DNA of 64,000 nt, from assembly GCA_002748355.1 (NCBI GenBank), contig PDSF01000033.1, positions 1 through 64,000 on the forward strand, in the 5' to 3' direction. Source of the stretch: Planctomycetota bacterium. GTDB taxonomy: Bacteria; Planctomycetota; UBA1135; GCA-002748355. The position numbers were made by a program, and so were the translations under genes. Below, piece after piece: positions 50,872 to 58,998 of this stretch (position 1 is its first letter; the number at the start of each line of letters is the position of its first letter). The notes beneath the pieces were generated by a model that saw only the letters and a program-made list of their open reading frames with translations, was not told the origin of the DNA and did no database searches.

Positions 50872-51954
50872 TCAGTGCTGGTGGCGGTGGTGTAGGTCTG
50901 GCCAGTGCTGGTGGGAGTGGATTAGGCGTTCGTGGCGGTGGCGATGGGAGTGGCGGTGGGAGGCTGGCAGTCCTTCGTGCTGGTGGAGGTGGTGGCCTTC
51001 GTCGTGGCGGTGCGAGTGTTCGTGCTCTACAGCTTCGTGGACGTGCTCGTGCTCGTGGCGCTCCAAGCTGAGAAGGAGGAGGGCGACGGCGAGTAGGGCT
51101 GCGGCGCCGAGCTGCAGGGGGACTAGGGCTTCGCCGAGCCAGGCTAGGGCGCCGACGACTCCGAAAACGGGGGCCGTGGCGAAGACCATTTGGGAACGCA
51201 CGGCGCCGATCAGTTGGGCGGAGTGGATGTAGAGGGTGATGCTCATGCCGTAGGAAAGGGCGCCGACGAGGAGGGCCCAGAGCCAGGCGCCGCTGAGCCC
51301 GGTTCGGTGTAGGGCGAAGCCGAGGCTGAGGTTGACGACGCCGGCAATCAGCCCCTTCCAGAAGGTGCTCTCCGAGGGCGTGAAGCCGTCGATCACTGCG
51401 GTGAGGTTGTTGTCGAGCCCCCAAGCCACGCAGGCAGCGAGGACCAGCAGCGCCCCGATCAGCGACGGGACCCCCCGGTCGAAGGCCAGCATCCCGCTGG
51501 CGACGACGACGCCGGCGCTCGCGATCCAGGTCCAACGCCCCATCTGCTCGCGGAAGAAGAGCAGGGCCAGCACCGCCGTGGCCACGGTTTCGAGGCTGAG
51601 CAACATGGAAACCGAAGCGGCCTGCGCTCGCTCCAGGCCGAGCAGAAGTAGCACAGGCCCAGCCACTCCCCCAAAAAACACGGCGCCCAGCAGGCGCAGC
51701 TGGTTCCGCCGATCGGGACGCTTGCGCTCCTGAGCTGGAGCCCCGCCTCCGCCGTCCTGCTCGCGGCGGCGCTCCCCCTTGCGGCGCAGCACGATCGGCA
51801 GCAGGGCCAGGGCCGCGCCAAGATAGAGCAGCCCGGCAAGCACCGTCGCCGGCAGCGAGGCCAGGAGCTGCTTGGAAGCCGGCGTCGCGATACCGAAGAG
51901 CAAGGCTGAGACCAGCCCCAAGAGCAGACCGCGAGTGCGTCCGGTATGTGCCAT
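50872..51954 (-). CDS. EamA/DMT-family transporter with histidine-rich C-terminal tail
   Basis: Inner-membrane transporter of 360 aa from ATG 51954, with about ten hydrophobic segments in two EamA repeats (LLLGLVSALLFGIATPASK at the N-terminus, ALLVGALSYGMSITLYI in the second half). Some related drug/metabolite transporters move small metabolites. The unusual part is the last 62 residues, of which 24 are His in H-x-H patterns (HEHEHVH, HRHSHRHRH), a likely metal-binding tail for Ni, Zn, Co or Cu. This suggests metal transport or metal sensing, but that is inference. It is divergent from the FUN14-type gene. Confidence 0.88.
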   Translation of the reverse strand: MAHTGRTRGLLLGLVSALLFGIATPASKQLLASLPATVLAGLLYLGAALALLPIVLRRKGERRREQDGGGGAPAQERKRPDRRNQLRLLGAVFFGGVAGPVLLLLGLERAQAASVSMLLSLETVATAVLALLFFREQMGRWTWIASAGVVVASGMLAFDRGVPSLIGALLVLAACVAWGLDNNLTAVIDGFTPSESTFWKGLIAGVVNLSLGFALHRTGLSGAWLWALLVGALSYGMSITLYIHSAQLIGAVRSQMVFATAPVFGVVGALAWLGEALVPLQLGAAALLAVALLLLSLERHEHEHVHEAVEHEHSHRHDEGHHLHQHEGLPASHRHSHRHRHERLIHSHQHWPDLHHRHQH

Positions 51955-52265
51955 CAAGCTCTCGATCCTTGTGCGGACAAAGGGCAAAGCCCCCGGGCAA
52001 GGCTGCAGATCCAGCAATAGCGAAGCTCAGCACCAGACCAAGAAAGATGGCATATCCCAGCTGTGCCCTCAAGCGACGAGGGGCAGGGAGCCACAGCAGT
52101 AAGCCCCGTCAACACCATCGCAAGGCTAGGGCAGCTGACCTGGCAGCTTCGCGAGGTTCAGGGCTTGCCAAAGCGACCTCGACAATAGAATCGCAAGACC
52201 TCGGCAGCTGACGCCGCTCCTAAGCGGCGGCTATGCTCCCCCCCCACACCGAGCGAGGGAGAGTG
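51955..52265. other. Divergent intergenic region, 311 bp
   Basis: Lies between the divergent EamA and FUN14-type genes and should hold both promoters. A 6-bp hairpin (GCCGCT CCTA AGCGGC, 52213-52228) precedes the FUN14-type gene. A minus-strand open frame just upstream of eamA encodes a hydrophobic stretch (GYAIFLGLVLSFAIAGSAAL) but runs into eamA in another frame and has no ribosome binding site, so it is not called. Confidence 0.5.
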
Positions 52266-52958
52266 ATGACAGACAGCAACGACGCGGCAGACAAGCAGGA
52301 TCCAGCCATCGACCAAGGCCAGGCTCCCGAACTCGGACACTGGCAGCGAGTCCTTTCCTGGTTCGGCGCTCTACCCACCTGGAGCAAGGGCTTGTTCGGG
52401 CTCGCGGCCAGCTTCCTGCTGCTCGGTCTCATCGCCTTCGCTCTTGAGGATGCTCCTCCTGCCAGCGCGCAACCGATCGACCATGCCCAGTCCCCCAGAA
52501 CCCCAGGGCAAGAGCTGCCGCACACTCTCCGAACCAAGCTCCAGGACACTGGCAAAAACAGCTTCCTCCCCAGCCCGGGCGGAAAGCCGCAGCTCCCCAT
52601 CCCCCAAACCCCCAAGAAGCAGGACTCCTCCAGCCAGGACAGCGCACAGGCTCCGTGGTCGGCGAGCTTCTTCCGGCTCGGCTTCAGCTTCTTCGCCGGC
52701 TTCTCGATTGGGCTGGCACTGAGGAGTATCCTCCACCTGCTCACTATTGGCATCGGCATCGCCTTCCTGTTCTTGATGGTCCTGGGCTACTTCGAGTTCA
52801 TCAGCGTCAACTGGGCCGCTTTTGACCAGCTCTTCTCCAGCATCGGCGAACGCATTGCCGGCGAATCGGAGCGCTTCCGCAGCTTCATCACCGGCAGCTT
52901 GCCCAGCGCAGGCCTGGCGGCGACGGGGCTCACGATCGGGCTACGCAAGCGGCGCTAA
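52266..52958 (+). CDS. FUN14-domain membrane protein
   Basis: From ATG 52266 (GAGGGAGA just upstream) the product is 230 aa. After a cytoplasmic N-terminus there is one membrane segment (about 40-60, GLFGLAASFLLLGLIAF), a Pro/Ser/Gln-rich linker of about 75 residues, then a C-terminal FUN14-like domain (about 135-228) with FRLGFSFFAGFSIGLALR, two close membrane helices and IGLRKRR at the end. FUN14 proteins in eukaryotes act at mitochondria; bacterial homologues have no known role. Domain assignment is by pattern. Confidence 0.72.
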   Translation: MTDSNDAADKQDPAIDQGQAPELGHWQRVLSWFGALPTWSKGLFGLAASFLLLGLIAFALEDAPPASAQPIDHAQSPRTPGQELPHTLRTKLQDTGKNSFLPSPGGKPQLPIPQTPKKQDSSSQDSAQAPWSASFFRLGFSFFAGFSIGLALRSILHLLTIGIGIAFLFLMVLGYFEFISVNWAAFDQLFSSIGERIAGESERFRSFITGSLPSAGLAATGLTIGLRKRR

Positions 52959-52997
52959 GCCGGGCCACCGCCTTCGAGGCTCGAGAGCTTCCTCGCC

Positions 52998-55217
52998 CTA
53001 CCCAGGCTCATCCTGGGCGAGCTTGCCCTTGGCGGGCCTACCCAGCAAGCGCAGGAGGGCGGGGAGCAGCAGCAGATCCCCGAAGAGCGCGGCGAGGATG
53101 GTCACGCAGGCAAGCACGCCGAAGTCGTACGAAGCCTTAAAGCCCGAGAAGAACAACACGCAAAAGCCCACCAACAGCAGTAGCGAAGTCGTCCACACGG
53201 CATCGCCCACCGAGGCCAACGCCCGAGCCACGGCAGCGTCGACGCTGCCGCCCTTCGCCTGCTCGCGCCGGTAGCGCACGAAGATGTGAATCGTGTTGTC
53301 CACCGCCAGGCCAAAGGCAATGGCGAAAGTCATGACCGCCACGATCCGCAGATGCTGATTACTGACGTACATAAACGCCGCAGTTAGCAGCAAGGGGAAG
53401 CTGTTGGGCACGACCGCTATGAGCCCATGCCGCAAGCTGCGGAAGACCACGCCCATCAGCACCGAAATCACGACGAAGGCGAAGAAGAAAGACACCTTCA
53501 CTTCTTCGATCAAGCGAGTGACCTGCTTGTTCGCGACAACCTGAAAACCGGTGGGACGCAAATCGAGGTGCTGCAGCTCTTCGCTACGCTCGTGCACATC
53601 CTCGAAGAACTCGTTCAGCGCCACCGCGCCAATGTCCTCCATGAAGAACAACACGCGCGCCGTCTTTAGCTCCTCATCGAAGAGCGACAGCGGCGGCCGA
53701 CTCAGCGCCGGCAGGAGGAGGCTCGGATATCCGTCCTTGAGCCAGTCGATGTAGGAGAGCGAGCGGATCACCCCATATTGCTGCTCAAGCCAGTCGATGA
53801 ACTGGGCAAGCTCGGCTCGCCCATCCTTACTCAAGAGTTGCCCATCCTCCGAACTCACCAGGATCTCGCCCGGTAGCGAGCCGAGGAAGTGCTTGTCGAA
53901 CCAAGCAATCTCCTTGGCAGGAGGACTGTCCGGCCAGAGGTCCTCCGTCACGTAGGAGTTCTGCGGCAAACGCATCGCCGAGATCGCGGACAAAACGATC
54001 AGCACGGAAAAGACCCCGAGCACTGGAAGCTTGGGCCACATGCCCAACCAGCGCGAGAGGGCGCCAAAAGGAACGCTGCGGCGTAGCCCAAACAGCCCCG
54101 AGTCCGCCTCAGTCGCTGGGTCGGCCTCGCCAAAGCGCTCGGCGCACCAGGGCAGACAGACCGGCAAGAAGAGGATGGTCAAGAGAAAGGCCAGCAGGAC
54201 CCCCATTGCCGCGAAGAGGCCCAAATCCTGCAGATCGGGGACCTCCGCCAACAGCATCGAGCCGAAGCCGATCATCGTGGTGAGGGTCGTAACCAGGCAA
54301 GGGAAGGCTGTCCGCCGGAGCGCATGCTGCGAAGCCGCGACGCAATCCCGACCGTCCCGGCGCTCCTCCCAATAACGCATGGTCATGTGCACGGCGTCGG
54401 CCGTGGAGATGACCATCAGGAGTATTGGCAGGGTCGAGGTCAGGAGAGAAAGCTCGCAGCCGAGATAGCCGAGCAGACCAAAGGTCCAAATCAGCGTGAA
54501 CGGCACGATGCTCACTGTCGCAATCGTCAGCCCAAAGCCCGGCAGCAAGAAGAGCAGGAAGAGGATGGTCAGCCCCGCCCCTACCGGCAGGAAGAACTGC
54601 TGGTCCCTCTTCACCAGGGCGACGAACTGCTCGCGCAGCACCGGCAAGCCGGCACTCCTCAGCACCAGGCTCTGGTCACCCGAGCGCAGCGCCGGCATCG
54701 TCGAGGCGATCTCCCGCATCCGGCGGAAGATGCGGGTTCGGTCTTGGTTGTTGCGAGCATCCTCACTGAGCTGCACCAGCCCGGCCAATGCGCCGTCGTG
54801 CTCGGCATTGGGAAAGCTCACGAAGAGACGCCGGTAGAGAGAGCTCTTCTTGAGCTTCTCCTCGAGCTGCGCACGGGCTAGCCCAGCGAGCCCAGGAGCG
54901 TTGCGAACCGTAATGATCGCATCAACCCCCTCGACCTTGAGCATGGTCTCCTCGAAGTGCTCGAGCACCTTGAGGGTGCTCTCGGCGATCGGGTCGTCCG
55001 CAGGCAAGCCGAAGGAAAAGAAGGTATCCGGCATCGGATACTTCTCGTAGAGCTCGACTTCTCGCTGCAACTCGGCGTCATCGCTGCGAAGAAAGGACTC
55101 GACGCTATAGCCCACCCCCAGCCGGAAGACGCCCGGCACAAGGGCCAGTGTCATGGCGAAGATCAGGAATGCTGCGAGGCGGCGGTGCCGGAGCAGAAGC
55201 TCGGAAAAGGTGCGCAT
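52998..55217 (-). CDS. RND-superfamily MMPL-type exporter
   Basis: Inner-membrane protein of 739 aa with the RND layout: one membrane helix (13-33), a large periplasmic loop (about 34-200), five helices (about 210-370), a second helix-loop-helix block with loop about 400-575, and five C-terminal helices (about 580-725). Acidic charges inside helices (VISTADAVHMTMRY; AFGLAVDNTIH) match proton-relay residues of the MMPL/SSD group. Likely cargo is a lipid or hopanoid, as for HpnN-type proteins, but this is inference. The C-terminal end is basic and acidic (KGKLAQDEPG). It is divergent from trmB. Confidence 0.9.
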   Translation of the reverse strand: MRTFSELLLRHRRLAAFLIFAMTLALVPGVFRLGVGYSVESFLRSDDAELQREVELYEKYPMPDTFFSFGLPADDPIAESTLKVLEHFEETMLKVEGVDAIITVRNAPGLAGLARAQLEEKLKKSSLYRRLFVSFPNAEHDGALAGLVQLSEDARNNQDRTRIFRRMREIASTMPALRSGDQSLVLRSAGLPVLREQFVALVKRDQQFFLPVGAGLTILFLLFLLPGFGLTIATVSIVPFTLIWTFGLLGYLGCELSLLTSTLPILLMVISTADAVHMTMRYWEERRDGRDCVAASQHALRRTAFPCLVTTLTTMIGFGSMLLAEVPDLQDLGLFAAMGVLLAFLLTILFLPVCLPWCAERFGEADPATEADSGLFGLRRSVPFGALSRWLGMWPKLPVLGVFSVLIVLSAISAMRLPQNSYVTEDLWPDSPPAKEIAWFDKHFLGSLPGEILVSSEDGQLLSKDGRAELAQFIDWLEQQYGVIRSLSYIDWLKDGYPSLLLPALSRPPLSLFDEELKTARVLFFMEDIGAVALNEFFEDVHERSEELQHLDLRPTGFQVVANKQVTRLIEEVKVSFFFAFVVISVLMGVVFRSLRHGLIAVVPNSFPLLLTAAFMYVSNQHLRIVAVMTFAIAFGLAVDNTIHIFVRYRREQAKGGSVDAAVARALASVGDAVWTTSLLLLVGFCVLFFSGFKASYDFGVLACVTILAALFGDLLLLPALLRLLGRPAKGKLAQDEPG

Positions 55218-55298
55218 CGGATAGCTAGAAGCGGGGCAGGAAAAGGCGAGCGAAGCGGCGCGCTTGTCTCAAGCGGCGTGCGCACCTATGACCGGCAG

Positions 55299-56006
55299 AT
55301 GATGAACGCTGCCGGCCCCAAGCGCATCCATAGATCCGGACGTCTTGCCTTTCGTGCCCAAGTGCGGGAGGCGAAGCGCGATGACCTGCCCCTACTGGTC
55401 GCGGGTGATGCCCCCTTTGCCTGGAGCGATCTCGTCCCCGCCGACGCGGGCGAGGTCGAGATGGAGATCGGCTGCGGCAAGGGCAGCTTCCTGGTCGCAG
55501 CGGCGCAGTCGCGCCCGGAGACCTTCTTTCTCGGGGTCGAGGCAGGCCCGGCCTACGCCAGCTACTGCGCCGACCGCCTGGCACGCAATGGGCTCAGCAA
55601 CGCCCAGATGCTCAGTGATGACGCTCGGCTCCTACTGGCCGACAGCGTGCCCGCAGGCGCACTCTCCCGCCTGCACGTCTACTACCCCGACCCCTGGCCC
55701 AAACGCCGGCACCGCAAGCGGCGCCTCTTCGACCTCGAGTGGCCTGAACTCTCGGCGCGGGCCCTGCGCATCGGTGGCGAGCTACTCATCGCCACCGACA
55801 ACACCCGTTACTTTGGCGAAATCCTGGCGGTGATGGGGAGCACGAGCCTCTTCCGCCGAGACAGCCAGCGGGAACGCGAATACGGAGACGAGAGCCCAGG
55901 CCTCGCCTTCGGGCCCACCAACTTCGCGCAGAAATACCTCAAGGAAGGGCGCGCGCGGCACCGGGCGGTCTATCGCTGCATCGCGCATCCTCAGGACGCC
56001 CAGTAG
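55299..56006 (+). CDS. trmB: tRNA (guanine-N7-)-methyltransferase TrmB
   Basis: Makes m7G46 in tRNA with SAM. It is 235 aa from ATG 55299; a GTG at 55278 or ATG at 55302 is possible. Motif I is EVEMEIGCGKGSF, and the signature DPWPKRRHRKRR of TrmB is present, with LYYP-like (HVYYPDPWP) and the C-terminal TNFAQKYL. The length fits the family. The next gene (Rieske) starts 2 nt after its stop, so the two are co-translated. Confidence 0.95.
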   Translation: MMNAAGPKRIHRSGRLAFRAQVREAKRDDLPLLVAGDAPFAWSDLVPADAGEVEMEIGCGKGSFLVAAAQSRPETFFLGVEAGPAYASYCADRLARNGLSNAQMLSDDARLLLADSVPAGALSRLHVYYPDPWPKRRHRKRRLFDLEWPELSARALRIGGELLIATDNTRYFGEILAVMGSTSLFRRDSQREREYGDESPGLAFGPTNFAQKYLKEGRARHRAVYRCIAHPQDAQ

Positions 56007-56008
56007 CG

Positions 56009-56383
56009 ATGAGTGACGAACAGGGCAAGGCCAGGGGCTGGCACAAGGTCGCGGTGCTGAGCGAGCTGCCAAGAGGAGAAGGGCTCTTTGTGGAATGCGG
56101 CGGCAAGGAGCTCGCCCTGTTCCGTGATGGCGAGGAACTGCGTTGCCTCGAAGACAGCTGCCCACATCGCGGCGGCAGCCTCGCCGATGGGCGCATCATC
56201 CGAGGCGCCGTGGCCTGTCCCTGGCACTCGTGGCGCTATCGACTTGAGGATGGCCACTGCGAGAGCCTGCCATGCTCCCAGCCGGCGAAAAGCTTCCCCG
56301 TCCGGGTGGCCGGCGATGAAGTCTACGTGCGTCTGGACGGAGCGAACCCGGCTAGCCGAGCCGAGCAACGGGAAGACTACTGA
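56009..56383 (+). CDS. Rieske [2Fe-2S] ferredoxin-like protein
   Basis: Small soluble electron-transfer protein of 124 aa with the Rieske motif Cys51-x-His53 and Cys70-x2-His73 (CPHRGG, CPWHSW), as in NirD-type and dioxygenase ferredoxins. The beta-rich frame (ELALFRDGEELRCLED, FPVRVAGDEVYVRLDG) is complete. There is no membrane anchor. It is translationally coupled to trmB with 2 nt between them; no reductase or oxygenase partner is adjacent. Its last 7 bp overlap the convergent DUF4262 gene. Confidence 0.93.
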   Translation: MSDEQGKARGWHKVAVLSELPRGEGLFVECGGKELALFRDGEELRCLEDSCPHRGGSLADGRIIRGAVACPWHSWRYRLEDGHCESLPCSQPAKSFPVRVAGDEVYVRLDGANPASRAEQREDY

Positions 56384-57333
56384 TCCTCGCGCGCGGTGCA
56401 GGCCTCTTCGAAGTCCCAGCGATCCTCGCGTGCCCCCGCCGCCACCCATTCCAGGATTTCGCGGTAATCGAGCTCGGCAAGCACATTGACCGCCACAAGC
56501 TTGGGGTCGTGCGCGTTGTCACATTCGCAGCCCCGCTGCAAAAGCTCCGTCATGACCAACTGCGAGGTCTCAGGGTCGTCGGTCCAGATCCGCAAGGTGC
56601 TATTGCCGCTCGCCGCAACCAGCCGCTTGGCAAAGCGCCTGGCCCCCTGCTTCGCGACATCGATCACGTCGCCTTTGCTGATCCCCCGCACGTAGTAGGG
56701 AATGCTCTCGATCCGGAACGCCCCTTCCGGCAGGGGCGCGGCCCACAAGTTCTCCCGCTCGTACGGCGGATACCCGTCCTCATCCCGGGCCAGGAAGAAG
56801 GTCACCTTGACCAGCTCGCGCTCCGCGCCAATGACCTGCACGTGGTCGGTATCGACATCCGCATCCCAGTCGAGCAGCTCCTCCTCACCCGCAACATGCA
56901 GGTTCGGCTGCATCCCACGGAAGTCGCGATCGAAGACCGCCGACCAGGGGAAGCGCCCCTCCTCGTCCGGCCAAACGACCTGCAAGACGCGAAAACGGCG
57001 ACTCCGGTAGAAGCTCTGAGCCATGCCGAAGTGCTCGCGGAAACGCGTCGGGTGCACGTCGAGAAAGGCGCATGGCAGCTCTTCGAGGATTCCCTCGTAT
57101 GAACCACCGCCCTCGAAGCGATCCCCGCTCTTCACCCGCCGGGCCAGCTGCTCCAGCAACTCGCCCATGACGGGGTATTCCAAACCGAAGACGACCAGAT
57201 CCGGGTGCTGGTAGCTGAGTTCGAGCCCGATCGTATAGAGGAAGGGCGGCAGCCGCTCCTCTTCGAGGACGGAGACAAGGTGGTAGCCGTAGGTACGGAC
57301 ATCCTGCTCGATCCTGTTCGCTCGCTCACTCAT
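56377..57333 (-). CDS. DUF4262-DUF4265 fusion protein
   Basis: Protein of 318 aa with two regions. Residues about 1-155 resemble DUF4262: PPFLYTIGLELSYQHPDLVVFG, an RVKSGDRFEGGGSYEG loop, FREHFGMAQSFY and LQVVWPDEEGRFPW. Residues about 170-310 resemble DUF4265: LVKVTFFLARDEDGYPPYERENLW, YYVRGISKGDVIDV. Both families are of unknown function and occur near toxin-immunity genes and in soil and multicellular bacteria. Ser56 or His residues here are not known to be catalytic. The convergent Rieske gene overlaps its 3' end by 7 bp. Confidence 0.8.
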   Translation of the reverse strand: MSERANRIEQDVRTYGYHLVSVLEEERLPPFLYTIGLELSYQHPDLVVFGLEYPVMGELLEQLARRVKSGDRFEGGGSYEGILEELPCAFLDVHPTRFREHFGMAQSFYRSRRFRVLQVVWPDEEGRFPWSAVFDRDFRGMQPNLHVAGEEELLDWDADVDTDHVQVIGAERELVKVTFFLARDEDGYPPYERENLWAAPLPEGAFRIESIPYYVRGISKGDVIDVAKQGARRFAKRLVAASGNSTLRIWTDDPETSQLVMTELLQRGCECDNAHDPKLVAVNVLAELDYREILEWVAAGAREDRWDFEEACTAREDQ

Positions 57334-57408
57334 TCGCGAAGAGGATTCTTCCCGATCTCCCGCCCGGAAACGATGCCAAATCGAGCAGATCTGCAGCCGC
57401 TAGCTCGA

Positions 57409-58224
57409 TCAGTCCACCAGAACGAACCAGACCACAGCAGCCAAGATGACGCGGTAGTAGCCAAAGATCTCCAGGCCGTGCTTCTGCAGCCAGGCCACCA
57501 TCCACTTGACCGAAATCACCGCCGCCACCCAGGCCCCAAGAAAGCCGATCAATAGTGGCAGGATCCCGTAGGACTCGAGCATCAAGGCTCCATCGTTCAC
57601 TGCCGTGTAGGCCGTGGCCGCCCCCAGGGTGACAAGGCCGAGCAGGAAGGAGAACTCCACGGCCGCCGCCATCCGTAGTCCGACCAACAAGCCCCCGACG
57701 ATGGTCACCAGGCTGCGACTCGTCCCTGGCCACATCGCCAGACATTGGATCAGGCCGATGACCAAAGCGCCGCGCAGCGACAAGGAAAGCAGGTCACCAG
57801 CGGCCTGCTCCGTCCGGCCCTTTTGCCGACGCCAGAAGGAACCCCCCAGGATCGCCAGCCCGCCGACCAGCAAGGCCAGACAGATCGGAGCCGGGTGGGC
57901 TAGCTGCTCTTCGATTTTTTCGTCGAAGAGCGGGCCAAGCACTGCCGCGGGCGCAAAGGCGACCAGGAGCGCTAGCGCGAGTTTCCTCCCCCCCACATCC
58001 TTGCCGGCCAAGCCGCGAAAGATCTGCCCGACCCGAGCACGGTAGAGCCCGAGCACGGCGACGATGGCCCCGGCCTGGATCGCTATCGCAAAAGCGTGCG
58101 AGGCCTCGTCCTTGGGGATCTCCATCCAACGCTGCGTGAGCAGGAGATGCCCAGTCGAGCTAACGGGGAGGTATTCGGTGAGACCTTCGACGATGCCGAG
58201 GACCAGAGCCTGAAGCCAATCCAT
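57409..58224 (-). CDS. uppP: Undecaprenyl-diphosphate phosphatase UppP/BacA
   Basis: Recycles undecaprenyl pyrophosphate to the monophosphate carrier at the membrane and can confer bacitracin resistance. It is 271 aa from ATG 58224 (the frame is open a little further up). The family motifs are present: EGLTEYLPVSSTGHLLL near the N-terminus, then QCLAMWPGTSRSLVTI (P-x-S-R-S type). About eight hydrophobic segments are seen. It fits the envelope and lipid-carrier theme of the window. It precedes the ECF sigma gene on the minus strand by 45 bp with no clear link. Confidence 0.95.
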   Translation of the reverse strand: MDWLQALVLGIVEGLTEYLPVSSTGHLLLTQRWMEIPKDEASHAFAIAIQAGAIVAVLGLYRARVGQIFRGLAGKDVGGRKLALALLVAFAPAAVLGPLFDEKIEEQLAHPAPICLALLVGGLAILGGSFWRRQKGRTEQAAGDLLSLSLRGALVIGLIQCLAMWPGTSRSLVTIVGGLLVGLRMAAAVEFSFLLGLVTLGAATAYTAVNDGALMLESYGILPLLIGFLGAWVAAVISVKWMVAWLQKHGLEIFGYYRVILAAVVWFVLVD

Positions 58225-58269
58225 CCCAGGACGATAGGAGGCTTCCCCCCTCCCGTCAGCCACGCATCC

Positions 58270-58851
58270 TCAACGATCGGCCAACAGGCGCCCCAAACGG
58301 GCCAAGGCCCGGTGCAGCAAGACGCGCGTTGCCCCAGGGCTACGCCCCATCTCGCGCCCAATCTCCTCATGGCTCAGCCCGACGATGTGCGAGAGGGTGA
58401 TGACCTCACGATGCTCTTCTGTCAATTGGTCGAAGGCCTGCTCAAGCCGCGCCGCTTCTTCCGCCTCCATCGCAACCCGCGACGGAGTCAGCAGCGAACC
58501 AAAGCCGGAGAGATACTGCGAGTCCGTCGGCATGGGCACTTCGAGCGAGGCATCCCGGCGCTGCCGGCCATAGTATTTGGCCCTGTCGCGGATCTTGTTG
58601 AGAGCCCGCAGGTAGAGCCAATGCTTGAAGCTGGCCAGCCCCCGATACTCGAAGCTTTTCGCCCCTGCGAGCACTTCCACACAGACCGATTGGACCAAAT
58701 CCTCAGCGGCTTCCTTGTGGAGCAGTTGAGGCCCAGCGCGGAGACGCACGAAGGCTCGCAACTCGGGGAGGAAGCGCTCAAGCAAGCTCTCAAGCGTGGG
58801 AGCGATTTGAGGCTTCGGTCCCTGTAGGGGTCGGTCGACCATGGGATCCAC
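58270..58851 (-). CDS. ECF-type RNA polymerase sigma factor divergent from a Ser/Thr kinase
   Basis: Sigma factor of 193 aa with a region 2 (AAEDLVQSVCVEVLAG, FKHWLYLRALNKIRDRAKYY) and region 4 (LTEEHREVITLSHIVGLSHEEIGREMGRSPGATRVLLHRAL, read in parts). The variant helix and lack of a classical anti-sigma gene match planctomycete ECF groups linked to protein kinases. The start may be M1 at 58851 or M4 at 58842. It is transcribed away from the Ser/Thr kinase at 58999 with 147 bp between them. Confidence 0.9.
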   Translation of the reverse strand: MDPMVDRPLQGPKPQIAPTLESLLERFLPELRAFVRLRAGPQLLHKEAAEDLVQSVCVEVLAGAKSFEYRGLASFKHWLYLRALNKIRDRAKYYGRQRRDASLEVPMPTDSQYLSGFGSLLTPSRVAMEAEEAARLEQAFDQLTEEHREVITLSHIVGLSHEEIGREMGRSPGATRVLLHRALARLGRLLADR

Positions 58852-58998
58852 TATGTCGAACGGGTGAGCGAAAGCACGGAGGACTCTGAGCTGGCAGAAT
58901 ACTAAGAGTCCAGCCTAGACGGTGCTCGGTACCTCCTTGTTCCCTCGTTTCCCCCCAGCAGAGTTCGCCAACAACGCCATCGCCCCCGCGCGTTTTCG

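Noticed and set aside
50729..52072. A 447-codon minus-strand frame overlapping the EamA gene in another frame
   Set aside because: Its translation becomes Arg/Pro/Ala low-complexity after a short hydrophobic start; the EamA frame explains the region.
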